The notes beneath the pieces are model-generated. The model did not search any database. It had not been told where the DNA came from and saw only the letters and a list, made by a program, of their open reading frames with translations. Of a stretch of 64,000 nucleotides of DNA, positions 16,678-27,971 are shown one piece after another. Source of the DNA: Cobetia amphilecti (GTDB lineage Bacteria; Pseudomonadota; Gammaproteobacteria; Pseudomonadales; Halomonadaceae). The translations under genes and the position numbers were made by a program. Numbering within the stretch: the stretch's first letter is position 1; each line of letters begins with the position of its first letter. The stretch lies in the NCBI RefSeq assembly GCF_030010415.1, contig NZ_JASCSA010000007.1. The stretch is one strand, 5' to 3'.

Positions 16678-19263
16678 TCAGCGCTGACGGTGCCATTCGT
16701 AGATCAGCTCCAGCGCTCGCTTGGGGCTCAGATCATCCGGGTCTAGGCCATTGAGGGCTTCGACGACCGGATGCGGCGGTGCTGCGAACAGGTCGTTCTG
16801 TTGCGGTACCGGCTGGCCCAGCGCATCCTCGCGCGCCACCTGCGGACGATCGACTTCCTGCTGCTCCAGGCTGGTCAGCTTCTCGCGTGCCCGCAGGATG
16901 ACGCTCTGCGGCACCCCGGCCAGCTGGGCCACCTGCAGGCCATAGCTTTGGCTGGCAGGGCCTTCCTCGACGCGGTGCATGAAGACGATACCATCGCCGT
17001 GCTCAGCGGCCGTCAGGTGCACGTTGGCGACGGCATCGGCATGCTCGGGCAGCGCCGTCATCTCGAAGTAATGGGTCGCGAACAGGGTGAAGGCACGCGT
17101 GCGCGCCAGATGCTCGGCGCTGGCCCATGCCAGTGACAGGCCATCGAAGGTCGAGGTGCCACGGCCGATTTCATCCATCAACACCAGGCTTTCGTCAGTG
17201 GCGTTGTGCAGGATGCTGGCGGTTTCTGTCATCTCGACCATGAAGGTCGAGCGTCCGCCGGCCAGGTCATCCGATGAGCCGATGCGCGTGAAGATGCGGT
17301 CCAGCGGGCCGATGCAGGCGCGCGACGCCGGCACGAAGCTGCCGGTTTGCGCGAGCAGAGCGATCAGTGCCGTCTGGCGCATGTAGGTGGATTTACCGCC
17401 CATGTTGGGGCCGGTGATCACCAGCATGCGCCGCGCATCATCGAAGCGCACATCGTTGGGGACGAAGGGATGATCGCTGACATGTTCGACCACCGGGTGG
17501 CGTCCGCCTTCGATATCGATGCCCGGGGTCTCGCTGAGTTCGGGGCGCACGAAATCGAGTGCGGCGGCGCGATCGGCGAAGGCGGTCAGTACATCCAGTG
17601 ACGCCAGTGCGCGGGCCGTCTGCTGCAAGCCATCCAGTTCGGTATTCAGGTCGTCCAGCAGGTGCTCGTACAGCAGCTTCTCGCGCGCCAGTGACTTGGA
17701 CTTGGCGGACAGCGCCTTGTCCTCGAACTCCTTGAGCTCGGGGATGATGAAACGCTCGGCATTCTTGAGGGTCTGGCGACGGATGTATTCCGGCGGGGCC
17801 TCGGCCGATTGCGAGCGCGGCAGCTCGATGAAGTAGCCATGCACGCGGTTGTAGCCGACCTTGAGGTTGCTCAGGCCGGTGCGCTCGCGCTCGCGGGTCT
17901 CGAGTGCGACCAGATACTGGCCGGCGTTCTCGGACAGGCCGCGATACTCGTCCAGCTCATCGTCGTAGCCATCGGCGATCACGCCACCATCGCGCAGCAC
18001 CACCGGCGGATTCTCGACCAGCGCCTCGCTGAGCATTGCGGAAAGTGCCGGGAACAGGCGGATGGCATCGCGCAGGTCATCGATGGCGCTGCCTTTTTCG
18101 ACGCTGGCGAGCACGGCGCGCAGCTCGGGCAGGGTGTTGAGGCCATCGCGCAGGCGCGCCATGTCACGGGGGCGTGCGCTGCGCAGCGCGACACGGGCGA
18201 GGATACGCTCCACATCGCCGATGCGCTTGAGTAGACCTTGCAGTTCGAAGGGATAGTCGCCATCCAGCAGACGTTGCACCGCCGCCTGACGCTGGCCGAT
18301 CTGGAGCTGATCGCGCAGCGGGCGGTTGAGCCAGCGCTTGAGCAGGCGTGAGCCCATCGCGGTCGCGGTGACGTCCAGCACGCTGGCCAGCGTGTTGTCG
18401 CTGGTGCCGCCCAGGTTGGTATCGATCTCGAGGTTGCGACGGCTGGCGGCATCGATCACCACCGTGTCATCGCGGCTCTCGACGGCCAGCGCGGTCACGT
18501 GGGGCAGGCCGGTACGCTGGGTGTCGCGAGCGTAGTCGAGCAAGGCACCGGCTGCCGTGACGGCGCGCGTCAGGTGGCTGCAGCCGAAGCCGTTGAGGTC
18601 CTGGACGCCGAACTGATCGCACAGCAGGCGCAAGGCAGTCTCGTGATCGAAGTGCCAATCGCTCTGGCGGGTCAGGCCCGGGCGCGAGGCCAGGCTGGCG
18701 GGGAGGGTACGGCTTTCGCCGACCATGACTTCGGCAGGCGACAGACGCTGGATCTCGGCCAGCAACTCGTCATCACCATTGACCTCGAGCACGCTGAAGC
18801 GACCGGAGGAGAGCTCGAGAGCGGCCAGGCCCCAGGTCTCGCCATCACGGTGCAGCGCCACCAGCAGGTTGTCGCGGCTGGCATCCAGCAGCGCCTCATC
18901 ATGCAGCGTTCCCGGGGTGACGATACGTACCACCTTGCGCTCGACAGGCCCCTTGCTGGTCGCCGGGTCACCGATCTGCTCACAGATGGCCACCGATTCG
19001 CCCATCTTGACCAGGCGTGCCAGATAGCCTTCGGCGCTGTGGTAGGGCACCCCTGCCATGGGAATCGGTGAGCCACCGGAGCTGCCGCGCGCCGTCAACG
19101 TGATATCGAGCAGTTGTGCTGCGCGCTTGGCGTCCTCATGAAACAGTTCATAGAAGTCACCCATGCGATAGAACAGCAGCACGCCGGGGTGCTCGCGTTT
19201 GATCTTCATGTACTGCGTCATCATCGGCGTCATCTGGGGCGCGCTGTTCTTGGCCATGGCCAT
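16678..19263 (-). CDS. mutS: DNA mismatch repair protein MutS
   Basis: An 861-residue mismatch-recognition ATPase. The N-terminal mismatch-binding domain shows TPMMTQYMKIKREHPGVLLFYRMGDFYELF with the Phe-X-Glu wedge (FYE). Connector, lever and clamp domains follow. The C-terminal ABC ATPase has Walker A GPNMGGKST at about 617-625, DEIGRGTSTFDGLSLAW, and the C-terminal helix with KRALELIYEWHRQR. I chose ATG 19263, with AAGGAAG just upstream; ATG 19257 is nearly as good, while the ORF start at 19299 adds atypical residues. It is divergent from pncC, with about 160 bases between them. Confidence 0.98.
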   Translation of the reverse strand: MAMAKNSAPQMTPMMTQYMKIKREHPGVLLFYRMGDFYELFHEDAKRAAQLLDITLTARGSSGGSPIPMAGVPYHSAEGYLARLVKMGESVAICEQIGDPATSKGPVERKVVRIVTPGTLHDEALLDASRDNLLVALHRDGETWGLAALELSSGRFSVLEVNGDDELLAEIQRLSPAEVMVGESRTLPASLASRPGLTRQSDWHFDHETALRLLCDQFGVQDLNGFGCSHLTRAVTAAGALLDYARDTQRTGLPHVTALAVESRDDTVVIDAASRRNLEIDTNLGGTSDNTLASVLDVTATAMGSRLLKRWLNRPLRDQLQIGQRQAAVQRLLDGDYPFELQGLLKRIGDVERILARVALRSARPRDMARLRDGLNTLPELRAVLASVEKGSAIDDLRDAIRLFPALSAMLSEALVENPPVVLRDGGVIADGYDDELDEYRGLSENAGQYLVALETRERERTGLSNLKVGYNRVHGYFIELPRSQSAEAPPEYIRRQTLKNAERFIIPELKEFEDKALSAKSKSLAREKLLYEHLLDDLNTELDGLQQTARALASLDVLTAFADRAAALDFVRPELSETPGIDIEGGRHPVVEHVSDHPFVPNDVRFDDARRMLVITGPNMGGKSTYMRQTALIALLAQTGSFVPASRACIGPLDRIFTRIGSSDDLAGGRSTFMVEMTETASILHNATDESLVLMDEIGRGTSTFDGLSLAWASAEHLARTRAFTLFATHYFEMTALPEHADAVANVHLTAAEHGDGIVFMHRVEEGPASQSYGLQVAQLAGVPQSVILRAREKLTSLEQQEVDRPQVAREDALGQPVPQQNDLFAAPPHPVVEALNGLDPDDLSPKRALELIYEWHRQR

Positions 19264-19423
19264 GGACTTCCTTGACTGCACTGCAATGGGAAAAAGCACA
19301 CATGCGAGAGCACGGCATGCGGGATGCGCGATATTCTACGGACTGGCGCGGCCGGCTCCAATGCCTGTGATGTCTCAGGCTCGCTGCCCTTTTCACCCGA
19401 TGACCTCCACAAGGAGAAAGTTC

Positions 19424-19960
19424 GTGAGCCAATTGACTGGTACGACCCCTGAGGCTGCGTGCGCGAATGCCCTGGCTGAGCAGTTGCAGGCGCTGGCAGT
19501 CGCGCGCGGCGTGCGCGTCACCACCGCCGAGTCGTGCACCGGGGGCGGGGTGAGTGCCGCGATCACGGCGATTGCCGGCAGCTCCAGCTACTTCGATGCG
19601 GGCTACGTGACCTATTCCAATGCCACCAAGCAGCGCCTGCTGGGGGTCAGTGAGGCATCGCTTGAAACATTCGGTGCCGTCTCCGAGGCAGTCGTGTGCG
19701 AGATGGTACGGGGCGCCTGTCGCGAAAGCGGCGCTGAGCTGGGGGTGGCGATCAGCGGTGTAGCCGGCCCCGGCGGAGGAAGTGACGAGAAGCCCGTCGG
19801 CACCGTGTGGCTGGCGTGGGGGAGCGAGACGCGCCAGCAGGCACGCTGCTGTCACTTTCCCGGTGATCGGCAGGCCGTGCGTGACGCCGCGGTGCGGGAA
19901 GCGTTGCAGGGCTTGATCGAGCGCGTGGAGGCCTTGCAGATCGGCACCGAACACGCATGA
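19424..19960 (+). CDS. pncC: Nicotinamide-nucleotide amidohydrolase (CinA C-terminal family)
   Basis: A 178-residue stand-alone CinA C-terminal domain that deamidates nicotinamide mononucleotide, recycling the pyridine nucleotide released by DNA ligase. Signatures are TAESCTGGGVSAAIT, GYVTYSNATKQRLLGV and ISGVAGPGGGSDEKPVGTVWLAW. I prefer the GTG start at 19424 because AAGGAG lies at 19411-19416; an in-frame ATG at 19400 lacks a comparable site. It lies between mutS and recA, the usual neighbourhood, and probably reads toward recA. Confidence 0.93.
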   Translation: MSQLTGTTPEAACANALAEQLQALAVARGVRVTTAESCTGGGVSAAITAIAGSSSYFDAGYVTYSNATKQRLLGVSEASLETFGAVSEAVVCEMVRGACRESGAELGVAISGVAGPGGGSDEKPVGTVWLAWGSETRQQARCCHFPGDRQAVRDAAVREALQGLIERVEALQIGTEHA

Positions 19961-20031
19961 GCCCGATGCAAGCCCCGCGTTGAGGGTGCTGCCTGAAAAA
20001 GCGCATCACCGGACTGGCAGAGTGACGCAAC

Positions 20032-20060
20032 TTGCGGCATTATACTGTCCATGTATACAG
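20032..20060 (+). promoter_or_regulatory. recA promoter with LexA box
   Basis: A perfect LexA/SOS box CTGT-N8-ACAG at 20045-20060. It overlaps a likely -10 (TATACA, 20054-20059) with TTGCGG 16 bases upstream. It lies about 115 bases before recA and indicates standard SOS repression. Confidence 0.9.
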
Positions 20061-20175
20061 GGTTTTGCCACGACACCTCAGCCGCTAGTCTGACGGTGTC
20101 TGCTCAGCTCCCGGTGACAGAATTCTCTATTCCAGGTGGCAGCCCGTGTGGCTCCGCCGTTCGACAGGAGGCCAC

Positions 20176-21243
20176 ATGGCAAAGGACGACAATCGTACCA
20201 AGGCGCTGAACGCGGCGCTGTCCCAGATCGAGCGCCAGTTCGGCAAGGGCGCCGTCATGCGCATGGGCGATGCCCCGCGTGTGGCCATCCCGTCGGTTTC
20301 CACCGGTTCTCTGGGGCTGGATATCGCACTCGGCATCGGCGGCCTGCCCTTCGGGCGCGTGGTCGAGATCTATGGCCCGGAATCCTCGGGCAAGACGACA
20401 CTGACCCTCTCGGTCATCGCTCAGGCGCAGAAGCAGGGCAAGGTCTGTGCCTTCATCGATGCCGAGCACGCCCTGGATCCGTCCTACGCCGAGAAGCTGG
20501 GCGTCAATCTGGACGAGATGCTGGTCTCCCAGCCGGACACCGGTGAGCAGGCGCTCGAGATCGTCGACATGCTGGTACGCTCCGGCGGTGTTGACGTCAT
20601 CATCGTCGACTCCGTGGCGGCACTGACGCCGCGTGCCGAGATCGAAGGCGAGATGGGCGACTCTCACGTCGGCCTGCAGGCGCGTCTGATGTCCCAGGCA
20701 CTGCGCAAGGTGACCGGTCACATCAAGAACGCCAACTGCATGGTGGTGTTCATCAACCAGATCCGCATGAAGATCGGCGTGATGTTCGGTAGCCCCGAAA
20801 CCACGACTGGCGGTAACGCACTGAAGTTCTACTCCAGTGTGCGTCTGGATATCCGTCGTACCGGTTCCGTGAAGTCCGGTGATGAAGTCACCGGTAACGA
20901 GACCCGCGTCAAGGTCGTCAAGAACAAGGTCGCACCGCCGTTCCGTCAGGCCGAGTTCCAGATTCTCTACGGCAAGGGCATCTATCACGCCGGTGAGGTG
21001 ATCGACCTGGGCGTGCAGTGTGGTCTGGTCGGCAAGTCCGGCGCCTGGTACAGCTATCAGGGCAGCAAGATCGGTCAGGGCAAGGCCAACTCCGCCCAGT
21101 ACCTGGAAGACAATCCCGCCATCATGGAGGAGATTGAAACCCAGATTCGTGCCCAGTTGCTGGCAGCGCCGGAAGCCAAGGAAGAGCCGAAAGAGACCGC
21201 GGCCGCCGAGAGTGAAGACGACCTGGATATCGATCTCGATTGA
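20176..21243 (+). CDS. recA: Recombinase RecA
   Basis: A 355-residue ATP-dependent strand-exchange protein and LexA co-protease. Walker A GPESSGKTT is at residues 67-75, Walker B VDVIIVDSVAAL and the loop FINQIRMKIGVMFGSPETTTGGNALKFY follow, and the C-terminus is acidic (SEDDLDIDLD). I chose ATG 20176 with AGGAGG at 20166-20171; the longer GTG start at 20146 would run through the ribosome binding site. It is SOS-controlled through the LexA box upstream. recX follows after a double hairpin. Confidence 0.99.
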   Translation: MAKDDNRTKALNAALSQIERQFGKGAVMRMGDAPRVAIPSVSTGSLGLDIALGIGGLPFGRVVEIYGPESSGKTTLTLSVIAQAQKQGKVCAFIDAEHALDPSYAEKLGVNLDEMLVSQPDTGEQALEIVDMLVRSGGVDVIIVDSVAALTPRAEIEGEMGDSHVGLQARLMSQALRKVTGHIKNANCMVVFINQIRMKIGVMFGSPETTTGGNALKFYSSVRLDIRRTGSVKSGDEVTGNETRVKVVKNKVAPPFRQAEFQILYGKGIYHAGEVIDLGVQCGLVGKSGAWYSYQGSKIGQGKANSAQYLEDNPAIMEEIETQIRAQLLAAPEAKEEPKETAAAESEDDLDIDLD

Positions 21244-21329
21244 GGTTCGTCCAGAAGAAAGAGCAAGAGCGCCAGCCGCCAGGCTGGCGTCATCTCAACG
21301 TGTCGTTTCCGACCCGGTGAGATGATCCC

Positions 21330-21366
21330 AAGGCGCCCGCCCCGATGACTCGGAGGCGGGCGCCTT
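21330..21366 (+). terminator. Hairpin between recA and recX
   Basis: AAGGCGCCCGCC pairs with GGCGGGCGCCTT, with an inner CCGA/TCGG. A smaller stem, CGCCAGCC/GGCTGGCG, lies at 21270-21289. Neither has a real U-tract. In other bacteria a partial terminator keeps RecX far below RecA, which would fit here. Confidence 0.55.
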
Positions 21367-21415
21367 GCGTTCACGTCCATCGATGTCCTTCTGCTCAACC
21401 CCGGGGAGCATGACC

Positions 21416-22060
21416 ATGCACGATGACAGCGCTGAAATGGGTGGGCCTGAGTATCAACCGCTCGACTCAGGCGCGATGACGCCGCAACGGCGTGCGCGCA
21501 ATGATGCCATCGCGCGCCTGGCGCGCCGCGAGCATAGCCGCCGCGAGCTGCACGACTATCTCAAGGAGCGTGACTACCTGCGGGCGGTCAGCGATGACGA
21601 GTTGGCAGAGCGGCAAGCCGCGGGCGAGGAGGGCGCACAGGCGGCCTTGAGTCGCGATGAGGTCGAGCTGCTGATCGAGGAGGTGCTGGAGCGCATGGCC
21701 GAGGAGGGCCTGCAATCCGATGAGCGCTTTGCCGCCAGCTTCCTGCGGACGCGAGTGCTGCGCGGGCAGGGGCCGAGGCGTATCCAGCAGGAGCTGCGCC
21801 AGCGTGGTATCGATAGCGAGACGCTCAATGCCGTGATGCGTGCCGCCAGTGACCCGACGCCGGATGCCTTCGGTCATGTCGAGGCGGTGGATTTCTTCGA
21901 ACTGGCGCGGGAGACGCTGGCCAGGCGCTTCTCCGGCCCCGGCGAGGGGCACAAGGAGCGCGCACGGCGCGAACGCTTTCTGCTCCAGCGCGGCTTCGAC
22001 TATGAGCAGCTGCGCTATGCCATGGAGTCCGCCTGGAGTGATGAGGGCGAAGAAGGCTAG
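21416..22060 (+). CDS. recX: Regulatory protein RecX
   Basis: A 214-residue modulator that binds RecA filaments and limits their extension. Sequence features are the helical repeats ARLARREHSRRELHDYL, EEVLERMAEEGLQSDERFAASFLRTRVLRGQGPRRIQQELRQRGI (quoted in parts; positions about 75-125) and the C-terminal FLLQRGFDYEQLRYAM. It has an extra, poorly conserved N-terminal 25-30 residues and is longer than E. coli RecX (166). I chose ATG 21416 with GGGGAG seven bases away; ATG 21410 is too close to that site. Confidence 0.9.
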   Translation: MHDDSAEMGGPEYQPLDSGAMTPQRRARNDAIARLARREHSRRELHDYLKERDYLRAVSDDELAERQAAGEEGAQAALSRDEVELLIEEVLERMAEEGLQSDERFAASFLRTRVLRGQGPRRIQQELRQRGIDSETLNAVMRAASDPTPDAFGHVEAVDFFELARETLARRFSGPGEGHKERARRERFLLQRGFDYEQLRYAMESAWSDEGEEG

Positions 22061-22302
22061 CTGGCGGGCAACTGTTTGGCTCTCATGACGCGCAAACCGG
22101 CGCTTCAAGACATTTCCCCCCCTTTAGCTTGCGCGAACAGGCGTTATACTAGGTCGTCTTGCGACGGCACGGGGCAGGCGCCTTCTTTCATGCTTTTCAT
22201 TGCACCTCCATGCATACCCACATGGATGAATATGCAGAAACCATGCGGAAGTCATGCAGAAGACCCCCGGAGCGTCTTTACGCACATCGCTACGGAACCT
22301 CT

Positions 22303-24906
<2,604 letters not shown>

Positions 24907-24919
24907 CAGTACAAGATGA

Positions 24920-24956
24920 AGGCCGGGCTCCTCTTGGGGAGACCCGGCCTCTTTTT
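24920..24956 (+). terminator. Intrinsic terminator after alaS
   Basis: AGGCCGGG pairs with CCCGGCCT and an inner CTCC/GGAG stem, followed by CTTTTT. A clear rho-independent terminator. Confidence 0.88.
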
Positions 24957-25015
24957 GGGCTCACATGAGCTTCATGTGGGGACAACGCAAACGGACACGG
25001 ATAACGGAAACGCAC

Positions 25016-26263
25016 ATGGCGCTATACGTTCAGAAGTTCGGAGGCACTTCGGTCGGCTCGGTGGAGCGGATCAAGGCCGTCGCCGAGAAGGTCAAGCGAT
25101 TCCGCGATGAAGGCCATCAGATTGTCGTGGTCGTCTCTGCCATGAGTGGCGAGACCAACCGACTGATCGGTCTCGCCAGCGAGATCAATGATGACCCGAC
25201 ACCGCGCGAGATGGACATGCTGGTCTCCACTGGCGAGCAGGTCACCATTTCCCTGCTGGCCATGGCGCTGCAGAAGATCGGCGTCGACGCGACCTCCTAC
25301 ACAGGGGCGCAGGTGGGAATCCGCACCGATAGCGCGCACACCAAGGCGCGTATCCAGCACATCGATACCAATGACCTGCGTGAAGACCTCGACGATGGCA
25401 AGGTGGTCGTGGTGGCAGGCTTCCAGGGTGTCGATGAAGAGGGCAACATCACGACGCTGGGTCGTGGTGGCTCTGACACCACCGGTGTCGCCCTGGCTGC
25501 CGCACTGAAGGCGGATGAGTGCCAGATCTACACCGATGTCGATGGTGTCTATACCACTGACCCGCGCGTGTGCTCCAAGGCACGTCGTCTGGAAACGGTG
25601 ACCGTCGAGGAAATGCTGGAAATGGCGAGCCTGGGCTCCAAGATCCTGCAGATCCGTTCGGTGGAATTCGCCGGCAAGTACAATGTTCCCCTGCGTGTGC
25701 TGTCTTCCTTCGAGGATGGCCCGGGTACCCTGATCGTCGCTGAGGAAGAAGACAACATGGAAGAACCGCTGATCTCCGGCATCGCCTTCAATGTCAACGA
25801 AGCCAAGCTGACTCTGCTCAATACGCCGGATATCCCGGGTGTCGCTTCCAAGATTCTGGGCCCGATCGCCGATTCCAACATCGAAATCGACATGATCGTC
25901 CAGAACGTCTCTCCGGACGGCAATACCACTGACTTCTCCTTCACCGTCGCCAAGACCGACTTCAAGGCGACCCAGCGCATCCTGACCGAGACGGTGATTC
26001 CGTCCGTCGGTGGTGGCGAGATGCGCGGTGATGACAACATCGCCAAGGTCTCGCTGGTCGGTGTCGGCATGCGTTCTCACGCCGGTGTCGCCTCCAAGAT
26101 GTTCCGCGTACTGGCGGAAGAAGGCATCAATATCCGCATGGTCTCCACTTCAGAGATCAAGATTTCCGTCCTGATCGACGAGAAATTCATGGAGCTGGCG
26201 GTTCGCTCTCTGCACACTGCTTTCGGGCTGGATGCAGAAGCGATCAGCGACGAGACTGCCTGA
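25016..26263 (+). CDS. lysC: Aspartate kinase
   Basis: A 415-residue enzyme that phosphorylates aspartate, the entry to lysine, threonine, methionine and, in halophiles, ectoine precursor supply. The N-terminal kinase has KFGGTSVGS (from residue 7), VSAMSGETNRLI and TLGRGGSDTTGVALAAAL. Two ACT domains in the C-terminal third (FNVNEAKLTLLNTPDIPGVA; VSLVGVGMRSHAGVASKMF) imply feedback control by lysine and/or threonine. I chose ATG 25016 because the kinase fold starts there; an in-frame ATG at 24965 adds 17 residues. No ask_ect-type ectoine context is present, so this is probably the general LysC. Confidence 0.96.
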   Translation: MALYVQKFGGTSVGSVERIKAVAEKVKRFRDEGHQIVVVVSAMSGETNRLIGLASEINDDPTPREMDMLVSTGEQVTISLLAMALQKIGVDATSYTGAQVGIRTDSAHTKARIQHIDTNDLREDLDDGKVVVVAGFQGVDEEGNITTLGRGGSDTTGVALAAALKADECQIYTDVDGVYTTDPRVCSKARRLETVTVEEMLEMASLGSKILQIRSVEFAGKYNVPLRVLSSFEDGPGTLIVAEEEDNMEEPLISGIAFNVNEAKLTLLNTPDIPGVASKILGPIADSNIEIDMIVQNVSPDGNTTDFSFTVAKTDFKATQRILTETVIPSVGGGEMRGDDNIAKVSLVGVGMRSHAGVASKMFRVLAEEGINIRMVSTSEIKISVLIDEKFMELAVRSLHTAFGLDAEAISDETA

Positions 26264-26392
26264 GTCTCACCACGGAGCGTGCAGCAAGGAAGTCGTAAAG
26301 ACACCGACAATCAATGACTTGCCCAAGTCGTGAAGCGTCGGTGCCCAGGCCGGGGATATTGGTCTGGCAGACGTGCGGCACGTGAAGTCGAT

Positions 26393-26450
26393 AGCGCCCG
26401 ATGCATTTTCTGTCATTCTTCTGAATGTCAGTCTGTGCATCGGGCGCTTT
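26393..26450 (+). terminator. Long hairpin after lysC
   Basis: A 13-bp perfect stem, AGCGCCCGATGCA with TGCATCGGGCGCT, holding an inner CATTC/GAATG hairpin and ending in TTT. Probably the lysC terminator. Confidence 0.7.
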
Positions 26451-26488
26451 CATTCAACGTGTCTATCGGGTGTGATGAAGGTATGGCA

Positions 26489-26518
26489 TTGGCCGTCGGA
26501 GCATGCATAGCGCATAAT
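26489..26518 (+). promoter_or_regulatory. Candidate csrA promoter
   Basis: TTGGCC at 26489-26494 and CATAAT at 26513-26518 with an 18-base spacer, about 100 bases before csrA and after the lysC hairpin. This is a moderate match; csrA often has several promoters. The rest of the 358-base lysC-csrA gap shows no gene. Confidence 0.4.
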
Positions 26519-26621
26519 TCGAGCTTCATGCATCAGGGTGGTCGACTTGTCCCGGTCGATCGCCGCCTCCACATCCCGTTGAAGTCCCAGCTGTTTTGAA
26601 TTTCTGACAAGGAGATCAGTC

Positions 26622-26813
26622 ATGCTCATCCTGACCCGTAGAGTGGGTGAAACTCTGATGATCGGAGACGACATCACTGTCACCGTTCTCGGAGTGAAAG
26701 GTAATCAGGTGCGTATCGGTGTGAACGCGCCCAAGGACGTTGCCGTCCATCGAGAAGAGATCTATCAGCGCATCCAGCGTGAGAAAGAAGACAATGGCGA
26801 TGCCATCGCCTGA
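26622..26813 (+). CDS. csrA: Carbon storage regulator CsrA
   Basis: A 63-residue dimeric RNA-binding protein that blocks or alters translation of mRNAs carrying GGA motifs. The sequence is almost identical to E. coli CsrA over the first 50 residues. The RNA-contact residues in LTRR and the key Arg44 in VHREEIYQRI are present. AAGGAG at 26609-26614 is its ribosome binding site and itself contains a GGA, so autoregulation is plausible. The alaS-lysC-csrA-tRNA order is conserved in gammaproteobacteria. Its likely antagonist RNA lies 11 kb upstream. Confidence 0.98.
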   Translation: MLILTRRVGETLMIGDDITVTVLGVKGNQVRIGVNAPKDVAVHREEIYQRIQREKEDNGDAIA

Positions 26814-26857
26814 CGGCATGCTGCGCCTGCACGTCGCACGACCCTGCACGACCCGAT

Positions 26858-26890
26858 GAACGCCAGCCATTGTCCCCATGGCTGGCGTTC
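26858..26890 (+). terminator. Hairpin after csrA
   Basis: A 13-bp perfect stem, GAACGCCAGCCAT with ATGGCTGGCGTTC, around a 7-base loop. It lacks a U-tract. From here to the tRNA promoter (26891-27229) I see no gene, only AT-rich runs near 27018-27045. Confidence 0.6.
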
Positions 26891-27229
26891 GCGTGTGTGG
26901 GCCTGGCGCAGGCGAGGGCGGCCCGCTTAGCTCATGAACAACGGCGTACTTACCTCCATGAGCAGCGGCTCATGCGGGGTGATGAGAGGGCGGCTTGTTC
27001 AAGTCTGTGTTCCGTAAGGGAAAAATTTGGCTTTTTTCTCAAAAAGGGGGAGACAAGCCGATTCTGGTTCGGTAATATGCCCGCTCCCTCGAACGAGACG
27101 CGACGACAGGCTAGCCATCGTCATGTTCTGGTTCATGCGGGGAGATTGCTTGGGGGCGCGCAGCCTCGAGCCTGTTGTCGAGTGGTGATGAGATGTTCAG
27201 CATCGAAGCCAAAAAATCGACACAGGGGC

Positions 27230-27258
27230 TGGACAAAGCCCAATCAAATGAGTAAGAT
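27230..27258 (+). promoter_or_regulatory. Promoter of the tRNA cluster
   Basis: TGGACA at 27230-27235 and TAAGAT at 27253-27258 with an exact 17-base spacer, ending 18 bases before the mature tRNA-Ser. A good sigma-70 match. Confidence 0.65.
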
Positions 27259-27276
27259 ATGCGCCGTACCTGATGA

Positions 27277-27369
27277 GGAGAGGTGGCCGAGTGGCTGAAG
27301 GCGCTCCCCTGCTAAGGGAGTATAGGGTTTATAGCCCTATCGAGGGTTCGAATCCCTCTCTCTCCGCCA
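27277..27369 (+). tRNA. tRNA-Ser (GCU)
   Basis: 93 bases with the long variable arm of a serine tRNA. The acceptor stem is GGAGAGG with CCTCTCC-type pairing at the 3' end, the anticodon GCT is at 27311-27313, the T-arm is GGGTTCGAATCCC, and the gene encodes its own CCA end. tRNA-Ser(GCU) follows csrA in many gammaproteobacteria. Confidence 0.97.
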
Positions 27370-27391
27370 TTAGGTACAAATGCAGTAAGAT

Positions 27392-27468
27392 GCGCCCTTA
27401 GCTCAGCTGGATAGAGTACCTGACTACGAATCAGGCGGTCGGAGGTTCGAATCCTCCAGGGCGCGCCA
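27392..27468 (+). tRNA. tRNA-Arg (ACG), copy 1
   Basis: 77 bases. Acceptor GCGCCCT pairs with AGGGCGC, the anticodon loop CTACGAA contains ACG, the T-loop is GGTTCGAATCC, and CCA is encoded. The A34 of ACG is normally edited to inosine by TadA. Confidence 0.97.
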
Positions 27469-27564
27469 CTGCCACGCAAGACATGAAGTTGGAAAGACGC
27501 AGTACTCGCACGATAAAGTCCTGAAGTCATTTGAAATGCTCAGGCCACAGATTTCAAGGTTTAT

Positions 27565-27641
27565 GCGCCCTTAGCTCAGCTGGATAGAGTACCTGACTAC
27601 GAATCAGGCGGTCGGAGGTTCGAATCCTCCAGGGCGCGCCA
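27565..27641 (+). tRNA. tRNA-Arg (ACG), copy 2
   Basis: 77 bases, identical to copy 1, with a 96-base spacer of unrelated sequence between them. It is followed four bases later by the cluster terminator. Confidence 0.97.
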
Positions 27642-27645
27642 ATTG

Positions 27646-27674
27646 AAAAACCCGCTTCACTGAAGCGGGTTTTT
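27646..27674 (+). terminator. Intrinsic terminator of the tRNA cluster
   Basis: AAAAACCCGCTTC pairs perfectly with GAAGCGGGTTTTT around a 3-base loop. The symmetric A and T runs make it effective on both strands. Confidence 0.95.
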
Positions 27675-27851
27675 CTTCGTCTGAAGAAAAGTCAGGCAAT
27701 GAAAGAAGCCAGGCTATTGAGCCAGGCTATGAGGCAAGATCAGTGCCGAGTGATCGCCGCCTGCACGGCGCCGATCCCCGCATTGCTGACGATCTGAGTG
27801 TTCTACCGCTTTCCTTGACTGTGATGTCACGCCTTCGGGCGGACGATCGCC

Positions 27852-27885
27852 AGGGCGCCCTTTTCGCGAGGGGCGCCCTTTTTTT
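27852..27885 (+). terminator. Orphan intrinsic terminator
   Basis: AGGGCGCCC pairs perfectly with GGGCGCCCT around a 10-base loop, followed by a run of seven T. No gene precedes it on the + strand since the tRNA terminator 180 bases earlier, so it is either a back-up terminator or the end of an unrecognised small transcript (about 27676-27885). Confidence 0.8.
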
Positions 27886-27971
27886 GTTCACTGATCGGGG
27901 CAGCGAACGGATCGGGTGTTGGCCGGTGCTGATGTTCAGGTTTCGGTTCCGGCTCAGGTTCCAGTTCAGGC

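Noticed and set aside
27277..27641. tRNA cluster as an integration (att) site of a genomic island
   Set aside because: No integrase, no direct repeat of a tRNA 3' end elsewhere in the window and ordinary housekeeping neighbours.
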